A stretch of DNA of 64,000 bases from Butyrivibrio sp. (GTDB taxonomy: Bacteria; Bacillota; Clostridia; Lachnospirales; Lachnospiraceae). The stretch lies in NCBI GenBank assembly GCA_015056565.1, contig SVGB01000012.1, positions 1 through 64,000 on the forward strand, read 5' to 3'. The notes beneath the pieces are model-generated. The model was given only the letters and a program-made list of their open reading frames with translations. It had not been told where the DNA came from and ran no database searches. Shown here piece after piece: positions 55,490-63,358 of this stretch. Positions within the stretch are counted from its first letter, which is position 1, and every line of letters begins with the position of its first letter. A program made the position numbers and the translations under genes.

Positions 55490-56233
55490 CTACTTTCCTG
55501 CATTCTGAACAATATTTCGCCCGATTCCTGTAAGTCGTTCAATCTGTCGTACTGTCAATCCGCATTTCTTGAGTTTTATAATTGCTTCATTTCTTTCCTG
55601 CATATTATAGTTCTGCAAAACTGTTCCACTAGATATACCCAGACATCTCATCATTATCTCTTTTGCACTAGAATCACTGTGCCAGGTCTCAGAGTACTCA
55701 AGCCCCTGATCATCCTCTTTTTGCTCAATATATTCTCTATACTGATTAAAATCTCCCAAAACTGCCTTCACTGCTGATAAATCCATATATGGAAGCGGCT
55801 TGTCATAAAACCAAAAGCTGTTCCAGGGATATCGAGCCACACTGCATATTCCCGCTTTTTCCGGATTCTTTAAAATATAGCGAAATGCTGTCAAAAGATA
55901 TTTTTCGTTTTCTATTGGTTCGCTCTTATATCTATCTTGAAAAAGATGCCCTACCCGATCATATTTTTTATTGTAATACCACGAATAACTTACACCTATT
56001 TTCTTCATCAAAAGAGCTATATCTTCAGAATCCCCTTTTACTAGCAGATGGACATGATTATCCATCAAACAATATGCGCTGATGCTAACCTCTGTATCCA
56101 TGCAGTATTGTTCTAGTTTCTTCAGGTAATACCTATAATCGAATTCATCCTCAAACAGCAGTTGTTTTCCTATCCCTCTGACAATTACGTGCATATAACC
56201 TGATGCACTCTTGTTTCGCGCTTGACGCGGCAT
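55490..56233 (-). CDS. REP-associated tyrosine transposase (RAYT, Y1_Tnp/IS200-like)
   Basis: A single-strand-DNA HUH nuclease of 247 residues. It begins MPRQARNKSASGYMHVIVRG, the usual RAYT opening. The HUH motif is DNHVHLLVKG (His60, His62). The catalytic tyrosine is most likely Tyr119 in FRYILKNPEKAG. The region VGHLFQDRYKSEPIE between them is also typical. The C-terminal 40 residues (KLKKCGLTVRQIERLTGIGR) form a helix-turn-helix as in several Firmicute RAYTs. The reading frame is intact and AGGAGGTAA precedes the ATG, so it is probably functional. Unlike IS200 elements it is single-copy in the window and has no separate accessory gene. Confidence 0.93.
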   Translation of the reverse strand: MPRQARNKSASGYMHVIVRGIGKQLLFEDEFDYRYYLKKLEQYCMDTEVSISAYCLMDNHVHLLVKGDSEDIALLMKKIGVSYSWYYNKKYDRVGHLFQDRYKSEPIENEKYLLTAFRYILKNPEKAGICSVARYPWNSFWFYDKPLPYMDLSAVKAVLGDFNQYREYIEQKEDDQGLEYSETWHSDSSAKEIMMRCLGISSGTVLQNYNMQERNEAIIKLKKCGLTVRQIERLTGIGRNIVQNAGK

Positions 56234-56286
56234 TAATTTACCTCCTATATAAAACTACTCTTCTTAAAAATGAGTGGAAACACAAC

Positions 56287-56349
56287 CAAATAGAAAACTC
56301 TATTTAGTCTTCCCCAGAGCGGGGAGTGATTTAAGTCCAGAAATGGACT
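56287..56349 (-). other. Three consecutive small hairpins upstream of the transposase gene
   Basis: Within 63 bases there are AAATAGA/TCTATTT (56288-56305), CCCC/GGGG with loop AGAGC (56312-56324) and AGTCC/GGACT with loop AGAAAT (56334-56349). On the minus strand they would lie in the leader of the transposase mRNA or between it and its REP flank. They may be a folded leader or a diverged end of the element. The rest of 56234-56501 holds REP units and a terminator. Confidence 0.4.
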
Positions 56350-56377
56350 ATAACATGGAAAACATAATTTGTAAAGC

Positions 56378-56453
56378 AGACAGTAGAACCGTCCCTGTGT
56401 CTTGTTGTGCACAATGAGACAGTAGAACCGTCCCCGTGTCTTGTCCCCGTGTC
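56378..56453 (-). repeat. Inverted tandem pair of 39-base REP units, right flank of the transposase gene
   Basis: In reverse orientation to 55418-55485: GTGTC ends lie at 56401 and 56440, exactly 39 bases apart, and the cores read CAGTAGAACCGTCCC. A third partial copy (TCCCCGTGTC) follows. The core is the TTCTACTG type, as at 38457-38524, while the left flank is the TTCTTCTG type. Confidence 0.95.
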
Positions 56454-56456
56454 ATG

Positions 56457-56489
56457 AAAAAGCCCGGAGGCCAGAATAGGCCGCCGGGC
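56457..56489 (-). terminator. Terminator of the maltodextrin operon
   Basis: On the minus strand GCCCGG (56484-56489) and inner GGCC pair with GGCC and CCGGGC (56462-56467), followed by five T. It lies 12 bases after the GH31 stop. Confidence 0.9.
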
Positions 56490-56501
56490 GTGAAGAGAAA
56501 G

Positions 56502-58784
56502 TTACAATATGTCTTCAAAGACTTCCGTGATGGCGTCTTTGAGATTTTCGGAGAAATCTCCTTGCTGGAGCCACTTAAGGAATGCATCAGCATCCATGGT
56601 GCTCACTGCGTTATAGATCTTATCCTTGGTGACGATCTCAATCTCTGCTCTTTCAAGGATGCCATAGACTTCCTTTACGTGATCGTTGCCTGTAAGGGAT
56701 ACGTTGTCAAAAGAAACTGTGATGCCTTCCGATGTTTTGACCCCCTTTACTGTCAGGGTGCGGCGATCACCTGCGCCAAGCAGGGCTATATCGTAGTCGC
56801 GCTTTGCAGGGATAAGTGACAGGTCACCTTCGGATGGCTTTATAACTATATCTATTGTCCCATCTGCCCCATCAAATCTGCACTCAAAGGCAGTAGTCAC
56901 AAACTTGCCATTCTTATAGTCAGTGCTGCAGCCGTCATCTTCGTAGAGAGTATAATTGCCATCTGCTCCAACTGCCACAATAAGCTCCAGCTTGTCTGGA
57001 CAGTCACATCCGTTTTCACCGCTATCAGGTGCAAGAGGAAGTATTGTTCCTGCTGCCATCAGAACCGGGATCCTGGAAATATCCCTGTAGAGTTTTCTCT
57101 TTTTGCCGCCGTTATAGACTCTTCCGCTTAAAAGGTCGACGTATCGGCCGTGAGGAATGATCATATTAACAAATGAGAGCTTTAGTCTATCATCAAGCGG
57201 CTTAGTTATAGCACCGACAAAAAGAGCATCACCAAATCCGTATTCGTTTGGAACATTGTAGGACTCTTCATTGTCAGAAAAGTCGTAATACATGGGCCTT
57301 ATAAGAGGCTTACCCTCCGAGTATGCCCTGTAATTTTCTGTGTAAAGATATGGAACCAGCCTGTGACGAAACCTCATGAACTTCTTCATAGCACTGTGAT
57401 AAGGCTCATCTATTACCCATGGTTCCTTATTAAGGAAGGGACTGGCACTGGAATGAAGCCTCATGATAGGCGAAAATACTCCATACTGTATCCACCTTAT
57501 GAGCCTTTCGTTATCCTTATCTCCCATCATGTGTCCGCCAATATCGTGGCTCCACCAGCCATATCCAACATTGCTGGAAGTAGCGGTAAAATACGGCTGA
57601 AATTCAAGGCTCTTCCAGGAGCAGACAGTGTCTCCCGAGAATCCAATAGGATACCTGTGACTTCCAGGACCTGCGTACCTTGAAAAGATCATAGGACGCT
57701 TGTTTCTCTTTTCCTGATCCCTGTAATGGTAGTGATTTAAAAGTATCAGCGGGTCCACATCAGAAGCCTTCCTTCCAAAGCCCTGCTGCCAGTCGATCCA
57801 CCAAAAGTCAACGCCGTCTTTTTCATAGGGCTGCATGATTTCTTCAAAATATGCATCCCTGAACTTCTCATCTCCAAAATCAAATTCAACGGGCTCTTCC
57901 GATGCAGTATCTACGCCCATTCTCCCTGCCACAGCGCTGTACTGGTCTTCAAATGCACGAACACCGTCAGCAGGATGAAGGTTAAGGGTAGTTGCCAGCT
58001 TGTTGTCCTTAAGGTATTTAAGGAATCTCTTATAATCTGGAAAGAGCTTCTTATCCCAGGTGTAACCCGTCCAGCCGCTTCCATACTTTGGATCCACCTC
58101 AGTAAGATGCCAGTCCATATCTATGACCGCAACGGAAAGAGGTATCTCCTCTTCTTTAAACTTATCAACAACTTCCCTATAGCTGTCCTCAGAGTACTTG
58201 TAATATCTGCTCCACCAGTTACCAAGTGCATATCTTGGAATCAGAGGCACCTGCCCACTTAGCTTGTAAAAATCCCTAAGGCCGCCGTAGTAATCCTTGC
58301 CATAGCCAAAGAAATAAAAATCTGTAGCAGCTTCTTTTCTGTTAAAAAACAGATCAAGCTCCCTGTCATAAATCGGACTGTCTCCGTCGTATAAAACCGC
58401 AAAGCCCTCTTTTCCGAATATTCCCGGTCCCAGTGGAAGTCCCCCATCAATGGTATCAAGAGTCCTTACAGTACCTCCAAGGTTTCTTCCAGAATTGTTA
58501 TATTCAAAACTGTAGTGATAACAGGTACCGAAATTCTTAAGTTCTACTGACAGACCATTAGATGTAAAGGGCTTTTCATCGTACTTTACCAAAAGCTCAT
58601 CTGTCTCAATGATAAGTAGACCATTTTCTCTTCTCACATAGGAATCCACATCAGGAAATTCCCTATTTATCACTGTCTTAGTCAGCCCATCCTCAAACCT
58701 GCCTTCATCACTGTACTCAAACCTGAGAAGCCTGTCTGTAAGTACCGTTATCCTATACTTGTCCCCACCTATTACTTTGCTCAT
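56502..58784 (-). CDS. GH31 family alpha-glucosidase
   Basis: A cytoplasmic retaining alpha-glycosidase (760 aa, no signal peptide) that likely removes glucose from imported maltodextrins. The N-terminal beta-sandwich (about 1-180) leads to the TIM barrel with PLSVAVIDMDWHLTEVD, the nucleophile Asp331 in DFWWIDWQQG and the acid/base Asp385 in GFSGDTVCSW, then YGWWSHDIGGHMMG. C-terminal beta-domains follow (SGRVYNGGKKRKLY, LYEDDGCSTDYKNG). Some GH31 enzymes act on xylose or isomaltose linkages; the operon context favours maltodextrin. The last 70 residues are an added helical tail. TGGAGAAGAC precedes the ATG, 14 bases after the GH13 stop. Confidence 0.92.
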   Translation of the reverse strand: MSKVIGGDKYRITVLTDRLLRFEYSDEGRFEDGLTKTVINREFPDVDSYVRRENGLLIIETDELLVKYDEKPFTSNGLSVELKNFGTCYHYSFEYNNSGRNLGGTVRTLDTIDGGLPLGPGIFGKEGFAVLYDGDSPIYDRELDLFFNRKEAATDFYFFGYGKDYYGGLRDFYKLSGQVPLIPRYALGNWWSRYYKYSEDSYREVVDKFKEEEIPLSVAVIDMDWHLTEVDPKYGSGWTGYTWDKKLFPDYKRFLKYLKDNKLATTLNLHPADGVRAFEDQYSAVAGRMGVDTASEEPVEFDFGDEKFRDAYFEEIMQPYEKDGVDFWWIDWQQGFGRKASDVDPLILLNHYHYRDQEKRNKRPMIFSRYAGPGSHRYPIGFSGDTVCSWKSLEFQPYFTATSSNVGYGWWSHDIGGHMMGDKDNERLIRWIQYGVFSPIMRLHSSASPFLNKEPWVIDEPYHSAMKKFMRFRHRLVPYLYTENYRAYSEGKPLIRPMYYDFSDNEESYNVPNEYGFGDALFVGAITKPLDDRLKLSFVNMIIPHGRYVDLLSGRVYNGGKKRKLYRDISRIPVLMAAGTILPLAPDSGENGCDCPDKLELIVAVGADGNYTLYEDDGCSTDYKNGKFVTTAFECRFDGADGTIDIVIKPSEGDLSLIPAKRDYDIALLGAGDRRTLTVKGVKTSEGITVSFDNVSLTGNDHVKEVYGILERAEIEIVTKDKIYNAVSTMDADAFLKWLQQGDFSENLKDAITEVFEDIL

Positions 58785-58798
58785 AATGTCTTCTCCAT

Positions 58799-60643
58799 TC
58801 AGTCAACTTTAAAAATATAAGCACCCTCAGATGGAACCTTTAATCTTATACAGCCGTCTTCAGAAGCCACTTCTAAAGCATATCCAAATTCATCAATATT
58901 TCCCATAACTGTTTTTGCTCCAATTTCCCACAGGGGCAATTGTATTTCTTTTTCCGTATCCTCTCTTGAGATGATGCAGACATATTTTTCACTGCCCCAA
59001 AATCTTGCAACAGCTAAGATCCTTCCTTCATCAAAAAGGACTTTCCTTCCGCCCTTTGCAAATGCCGGAACATTTCTTCTAAGCTCTATCATCCTCTTAT
59101 ACAGGGAAAAGAACTTGTCCCGTTCTGCACCCTCTTTTCCCCAGGGCATTGGATATCTGCAGCCCGCGTCACTTTCTGTGTGTCCATCTATCCCAACTTC
59201 ATCTCCATAATAGATGCAGGGAATGCCTGTAAACATAAGATAGGAAATGACAACACCTCTGTATCTTTCAAAAGATATTTCCTTATAGTTATGAACTCGC
59301 ATCACATCGTGGCTGTCAAAGAGATTCATCTGGCAGTCTGCCACAGCCTGCGGAATCACAGTATAGTGATCATCGCTCCTACGTACCACATCCTTTGCAG
59401 TACAAACATACTTTGCCTCCATGATCTCCTTACTTCTTTCCAAAAAGAGATCCGGAAGACCTGCAAACTGTCTCACAACCCTGCCAAAGCCATAGTAGTT
59501 CATAGGAGTATTCCAAAGATCTCCCTTAAGGTACTCATAGCAGTCACCCCAATGCTCCCCAATAATGAAGGCATCTTTTTTCTCCTGTCGTATGGCTCTG
59601 CAAATATCTCTCCAGAGCTGATCTGCCACCTGCACATCGTCATTTTTTCCAAGAACATCAGCCACATCAAATCGCCAGCCGTCAATGTCATAGGGCGGCC
59701 GAAGCCACTTTCTAAGGACACTATTTTCACCTCTGTAGATGAGATCCTTAAGTTCCTCATTTCGATAGTCCATGAAGGGAAGGCTCTTTACGCCGCACCA
59801 GCCCTTTAGAGAACCGTCAGCATCCTTAAAATAGAACTCCCTCTTTGTCCTTGTCCACTCATGTTCACTTCCTGTGTGGTTAACAGAAATATCAAGGATC
59901 AGCTTCATACCGTTCTGATGAAGAGCCTTTGACAGACTCGCTAAAGCTTCATCTCCGCCAAAGTGAGGATCCACATGGAAATAGTCTATGCAGTCATACT
60001 TGTGGGTTGAGTAAGCAGTAAATATCGGATTTAAATAAATTGCAGTTACGCCAAGGTCTTTAAGGTATGGTATCTTGTCCTGAACACCTTTAAGATCTCC
60101 GCCAAAAAAGTCCATACCATGAGCATCTTCTACAGACAAAGGTGCCATGTTCCAATCCGGCATCTTTTTGCAGGGATGTCCAAAGTACTCGTACTCTCCA
60201 TCCTGAACATCATTCGAAGGATCCCCATTGCAAAACCTTTCAGGAAATATCTGGTAAAAAACTGCGCCATCAACCCATGAAGGCTTGATATAGTCAGTCC
60301 TTATGACAAAATCATGCCTGTAGTCAGGAACTGTCGTTTCCACTCCCGCCTGGGTATAAAAGTAAGCAGCATCCTCTGTGGTAAGCACAAAGTGGTACTG
60401 AAGCTTTGGCTCATTGAGTGTGGTCTTTACTCTGTAGTAGTCAAGACCGCTTTTTCGTTCCTCAAACTCCATAGAGCAATAGCTCTCTGCTCCGTTGACA
60501 ATCCTCCAAAACAGAACGTCTCTTACCGGTGCGCCACTTAAAAAGCTGAGCTTTATCGTTATCTCTTCTCCAAGCTTTGGTGCGGGATTACTTACATACC
60601 CTTCCGTGCCATCGCTGTATATACTCTTAGTCCAATCTCTCAT
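58799..60643 (-). CDS. GH13 neopullulanase/cyclomaltodextrinase-type amylase
   Basis: Cytoplasmic (614 aa, no signal peptide). It cleaves maltodextrins, cyclodextrins or pullulan pieces to glucose and maltose. An N-terminal CBM34-like domain (1-110) marks the GH13_20 group. The barrel shows FYQIFPERFCNGD, LDISVNHTG, the nucleophile Asp326 in DGWRFDVAD, acid Glu363 in IIGEHWGD and the third acid Asp446 in LFDSHDVMR. A C-terminal beta-domain follows. AAGAGGGTTTAC precedes the ATG, 24 bases after malG. It lies between the transporter genes and the GH31 gene. Confidence 0.93.
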   Translation of the reverse strand: MRDWTKSIYSDGTEGYVSNPAPKLGEEITIKLSFLSGAPVRDVLFWRIVNGAESYCSMEFEERKSGLDYYRVKTTLNEPKLQYHFVLTTEDAAYFYTQAGVETTVPDYRHDFVIRTDYIKPSWVDGAVFYQIFPERFCNGDPSNDVQDGEYEYFGHPCKKMPDWNMAPLSVEDAHGMDFFGGDLKGVQDKIPYLKDLGVTAIYLNPIFTAYSTHKYDCIDYFHVDPHFGGDEALASLSKALHQNGMKLILDISVNHTGSEHEWTRTKREFYFKDADGSLKGWCGVKSLPFMDYRNEELKDLIYRGENSVLRKWLRPPYDIDGWRFDVADVLGKNDDVQVADQLWRDICRAIRQEKKDAFIIGEHWGDCYEYLKGDLWNTPMNYYGFGRVVRQFAGLPDLFLERSKEIMEAKYVCTAKDVVRRSDDHYTVIPQAVADCQMNLFDSHDVMRVHNYKEISFERYRGVVISYLMFTGIPCIYYGDEVGIDGHTESDAGCRYPMPWGKEGAERDKFFSLYKRMIELRRNVPAFAKGGRKVLFDEGRILAVARFWGSEKYVCIISREDTEKEIQLPLWEIGAKTVMGNIDEFGYALEVASEDGCIRLKVPSEGAYIFKVD

Positions 60644-60667
60644 GTAAACCCTCTTAAATATCTTGTT

Positions 60668-61930
60668 TTAGCCCTTTACAGAACCTGACAGTCCCTCAAC
60701 ATAAAATCTCTGAAGCCATATGAAAAGGATCACAATAGGCACTGCAATAACTACCGCACCTGCAGCAAACTGGGTATAGTAGGAGTCGATCCTTCTAAAG
60801 TCAGTCATCCAGAAAAGACCTACTGCAACAGTGTAAGAACTCTGCCTGTCGCCAAAAAGGAGTCTTGGGAAAATATAATCAGACCAGGCTCCAAGGAAGG
60901 TTCCAAGCACCTGATAAACAATTATGGACTTACTTAGAGGAATAGTTATCCTTGTAAATATCTGAAGTCTTGATGCTCCGTCTATAATTGCAGCCTCATC
61001 GATAGCCTTTGGGATAGTATCAAAAAATCCCTTTGTAATGTGGTATCCCATTGCTGCGCCTGCAGCTCCTACAACGATAAGGGCGCCAATGCTCTGATTC
61101 ATGCCAAGACCCTTTAAGATGTTATAAAGAGCTACCATGGACATGAAGCCAGGAAACATTCCAATGATCATGAGTATGTTCATAAAAGGCTTTCTGCCGC
61201 TGAATCGTGTGCGACTAAGTACAAAGGCTGTTCCAAGAACGATCAGTGTGTTAAGTACGCATCCGCATACTGCAACGATCATGGTGTTAAGCCACCATTT
61301 TCCAAATGGAACTGCGGTGTTATGGAACAGGTCATAGAAGTTTTTAAGTGTCAGGTGCTTTGGAAAAAAGTATCCGACATAATAGCCCTGCTCTGCTCTA
61401 AGAGCTGTAAGGAGTATCCAGAGGATTGGGAACATCCAGATAACTCCCAGAATAGTAAGGATAATGTATCCTACATTGACCTCTGCAACCTTCATGATAA
61501 ATACAAGGCTGCAGTACGCACAGATAATTCCTAAAAAGAATCCGACTCCTGCATTTTTTATAAGAAAATCACTTTCAATACCGCTCTCATCAAGAATGAC
61601 TTTGGCAGCAAAAAGTAGCATTGTCCAGAAAAACGTAGCGCATATCTGAACATACATCCAGCATCTTACTATCTTTACACTGGTCCAAATGTAGGATGCG
61701 ATCCCCACCAAAAGAGAAGCCACCGTAAGTATCACTGCCAGATAAAGAAAAAATGATACCGCAGCTGAATGATCTGCCCCCAGCACGGAAACTACCGTAC
61801 TCACCATGTTTTTCCTTCCTGCCTCTTTACTTGTAAAAGGAAGAAGCAGCGAAATAAAGCCTATCACTATGGCTATGAGTGCCTTAAGGAAGTGTTCCAG
61901 ATTAAGTCCTATAACAGTTTTGTTTCTCAT
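60668..61930 (-). CDS. malG: Maltodextrin ABC transporter permease MalG with N-terminal extension
   Basis: A membrane subunit of the importer, 420 residues against the usual 280 or so. The first 150 residues add about four membrane helices (12-30, 57-82, 90-112, 125-148) not found in Escherichia coli MalG. The normal MalG core follows: ILGVIWMFPILWILLTALRA, WWLNTMIVAVCGCVLNT, the EAA loop DEAAIIDGASRLQIFTRITI, and the C-terminus RFYVEGLSGSVKG. The ATG overlaps the malF stop by one base (TAATG), with GGAGGG nine bases ahead. Confidence 0.93.
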   Translation of the reverse strand: MRNKTVIGLNLEHFLKALIAIVIGFISLLLPFTSKEAGRKNMVSTVVSVLGADHSAAVSFFLYLAVILTVASLLVGIASYIWTSVKIVRCWMYVQICATFFWTMLLFAAKVILDESGIESDFLIKNAGVGFFLGIICAYCSLVFIMKVAEVNVGYIILTILGVIWMFPILWILLTALRAEQGYYVGYFFPKHLTLKNFYDLFHNTAVPFGKWWLNTMIVAVCGCVLNTLIVLGTAFVLSRTRFSGRKPFMNILMIIGMFPGFMSMVALYNILKGLGMNQSIGALIVVGAAGAAMGYHITKGFFDTIPKAIDEAAIIDGASRLQIFTRITIPLSKSIIVYQVLGTFLGAWSDYIFPRLLFGDRQSSYTVAVGLFWMTDFRRIDSYYTQFAAGAVVIAVPIVILFIWLQRFYVEGLSGSVKG

Positions 61931-63291
61931 TATTGGAATCCCTCCTCATTTTTCATTGATCCAGATCTTTGGAAAGTTATAAGCGTAAATGTAGCTGAGA
62001 TGATAAAGATCAAAATGCCGATTGTGGCAGCCAGGTTGTAGTCGTTGGTGTCAGCTGTAAGCTTATACAGCCATGTGACAAGAAGATCTGTCTTACCAGC
62101 ACCCTTGTAGTAATCAAGAGTCATTGGACCGCCTCCTGTCAGGAAATAGATGGCACTAAAGTTATTAAAGTTACCGATCAGGTTCGCAATAATATAAGGT
62201 GTTGTCACAAACCACATGTATGGGAATGTGATCTTCCTGAATATCACGAAGGGGTTTGCGCCGTCAATCCTTGCGCTCTCATAGAGTTCCCCAGGGATGT
62301 TCATAAGGATACCGCTGACCATGAGCATAGTGACCGGAACTCCGATCCAGAAGTTGACCAGGATAACAGAAACCCTTGCAAAGGAAGCCTGTGTAAGGAA
62401 AGGTACTGCAGATGCGGTCCATCCCCATTTCTGGATAAGCACGTTAAAAATGCCCTTCTCCCCCAGCATTGTTCCCACAACTTTGAGGGAAATAAATGAA
62501 GGAATTCCCATGGTCACAACAAAGATGGTCCTCCAGAATTTTTTGATCTTAATGCCCTTAGAATTGATGATCATTGCAAGTATCATTCCGCCAAAATAGC
62601 AGCTGAAGGTTGCAAAGATGCCCCATATAAAAGTCCATCCAAGAACAGGCCAGAAGGTCTGGGAGAGCTTGTCACTTGATAAAAGAAGTGTTTTAAAGTT
62701 ATCAAGCTGCACCCAGTCAAACAGATGTCCCGGGGGCTGATGCTCATTGTCATAGTTGGTAAACGCCATGAGGATCATGTAGATAAGTGGCGTAAAAGTA
62801 AATATCAAAAGTCCTACTACAGGTATAGCAAGAAGCAGGAAATGAATGTTCTCGTTGGTTAATGACTTAACGTCTTCAATAAAATTATTGACGTGATGTC
62901 CGTTGTCGTGATTGAATCTGGCATTTTCACCTGAAGCGATGGAAAAAAGCCATATAGCTAAAAAGCATACAGTGACAACGATGGCAACTACTCCCGTAAG
63001 GAGGATGATCATTGAGTTGTCACCCTGCTGCATCTCATAGATGCCAATAGCCTCGTTGAAGGCCATACCCTGTTCGTGCTCTCCCAGGGTTGTAAGGTCA
63101 TGTAAAAGACCTATTCCTTTGGTAAATAAAAAGACAAAATAACATGCTTCAAGTAATAGGAACAAAAGTCCCTTTGCCACCTGACCATATCTGATATTGG
63201 CAATTCCACAAAAGACATAGCTAAGCTTTGAGAAGATATTGCCCTTTGTAAATGTAGTGATGAAATTTCTGCGCTTATACTCTCTGTCCAT
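61930..63291 (-). CDS. malF: Maltodextrin ABC transporter permease MalF
   Basis: A membrane subunit of the importer, 453 residues with about eight helices. The first 150 residues contain two or three helices and a cytoplasmic loop (ARFNHDNGHHVNNFIEDVK). The core has LIYMILMAFTNYDNEHQPPG, as in Gram-positive MalF proteins, and the EAA loop YESARIDGANPFVIFRKITF. The C-terminus ends SMKNEEGFQ. GGGAG lies eight bases before the ATG. It is coupled to malG by a one-base overlap and separated from malE by 67 bases holding a hairpin. Confidence 0.94.
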   Translation of the reverse strand: MDREYKRRNFITTFTKGNIFSKLSYVFCGIANIRYGQVAKGLLFLLLEACYFVFLFTKGIGLLHDLTTLGEHEQGMAFNEAIGIYEMQQGDNSMIILLTGVVAIVVTVCFLAIWLFSIASGENARFNHDNGHHVNNFIEDVKSLTNENIHFLLLAIPVVGLLIFTFTPLIYMILMAFTNYDNEHQPPGHLFDWVQLDNFKTLLLSSDKLSQTFWPVLGWTFIWGIFATFSCYFGGMILAMIINSKGIKIKKFWRTIFVVTMGIPSFISLKVVGTMLGEKGIFNVLIQKWGWTASAVPFLTQASFARVSVILVNFWIGVPVTMLMVSGILMNIPGELYESARIDGANPFVIFRKITFPYMWFVTTPYIIANLIGNFNNFSAIYFLTGGGPMTLDYYKGAGKTDLLVTWLYKLTADTNDYNLAATIGILIFIISATFTLITFQRSGSMKNEEGFQ

Positions 63292-63313
63292 ATGAAGGCT
63301 CCCTAAATTATAA

Positions 63314-63341
63314 TATCGGGGCCGCAGCTGCAGCCCCGATA
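63314..63341 (-). promoter_or_regulatory. Intercistronic hairpin between malE and malF
   Basis: TATCGGGGC (63314-63322) pairs perfectly with GCCCCGATA (63333-63341), and the apex holds GCAGCTGC. There is no T-run after it on the minus strand. Its placement mirrors the oppA-oppB hairpin and would favour high malE mRNA. Confidence 0.7.
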
Positions 63342-63358
63342 CGAAACTACTTAAGGTA

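Larger units (their letters stand above)
55418..56453 (-). mobile_element. RAYT-REP unit (REPtron-like element)
   Basis: A single transposase gene of the REP-associated tyrosine type lies between a direct tandem pair of REP units (55418-55485) and an inverted tandem pair (56378-56453). Known RAYT genes in other bacteria are flanked by REPs in opposite orientation in this way; the transposase is thought to move or cut REP DNA in cis and in trans. Related units at 54376-54534 and 38457-38524 look like non-autonomous copies. No target duplication is expected for this class, so the exact ends are uncertain. Confidence 0.85.

Noticed and set aside
54268-56593. Reading frames through the repeats giving the phrase DTGTVLLSHCAQQ in several places
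   Set aside because: These are translations of the REP unit itself, lack ribosome binding sites and overlap real genes or terminators.
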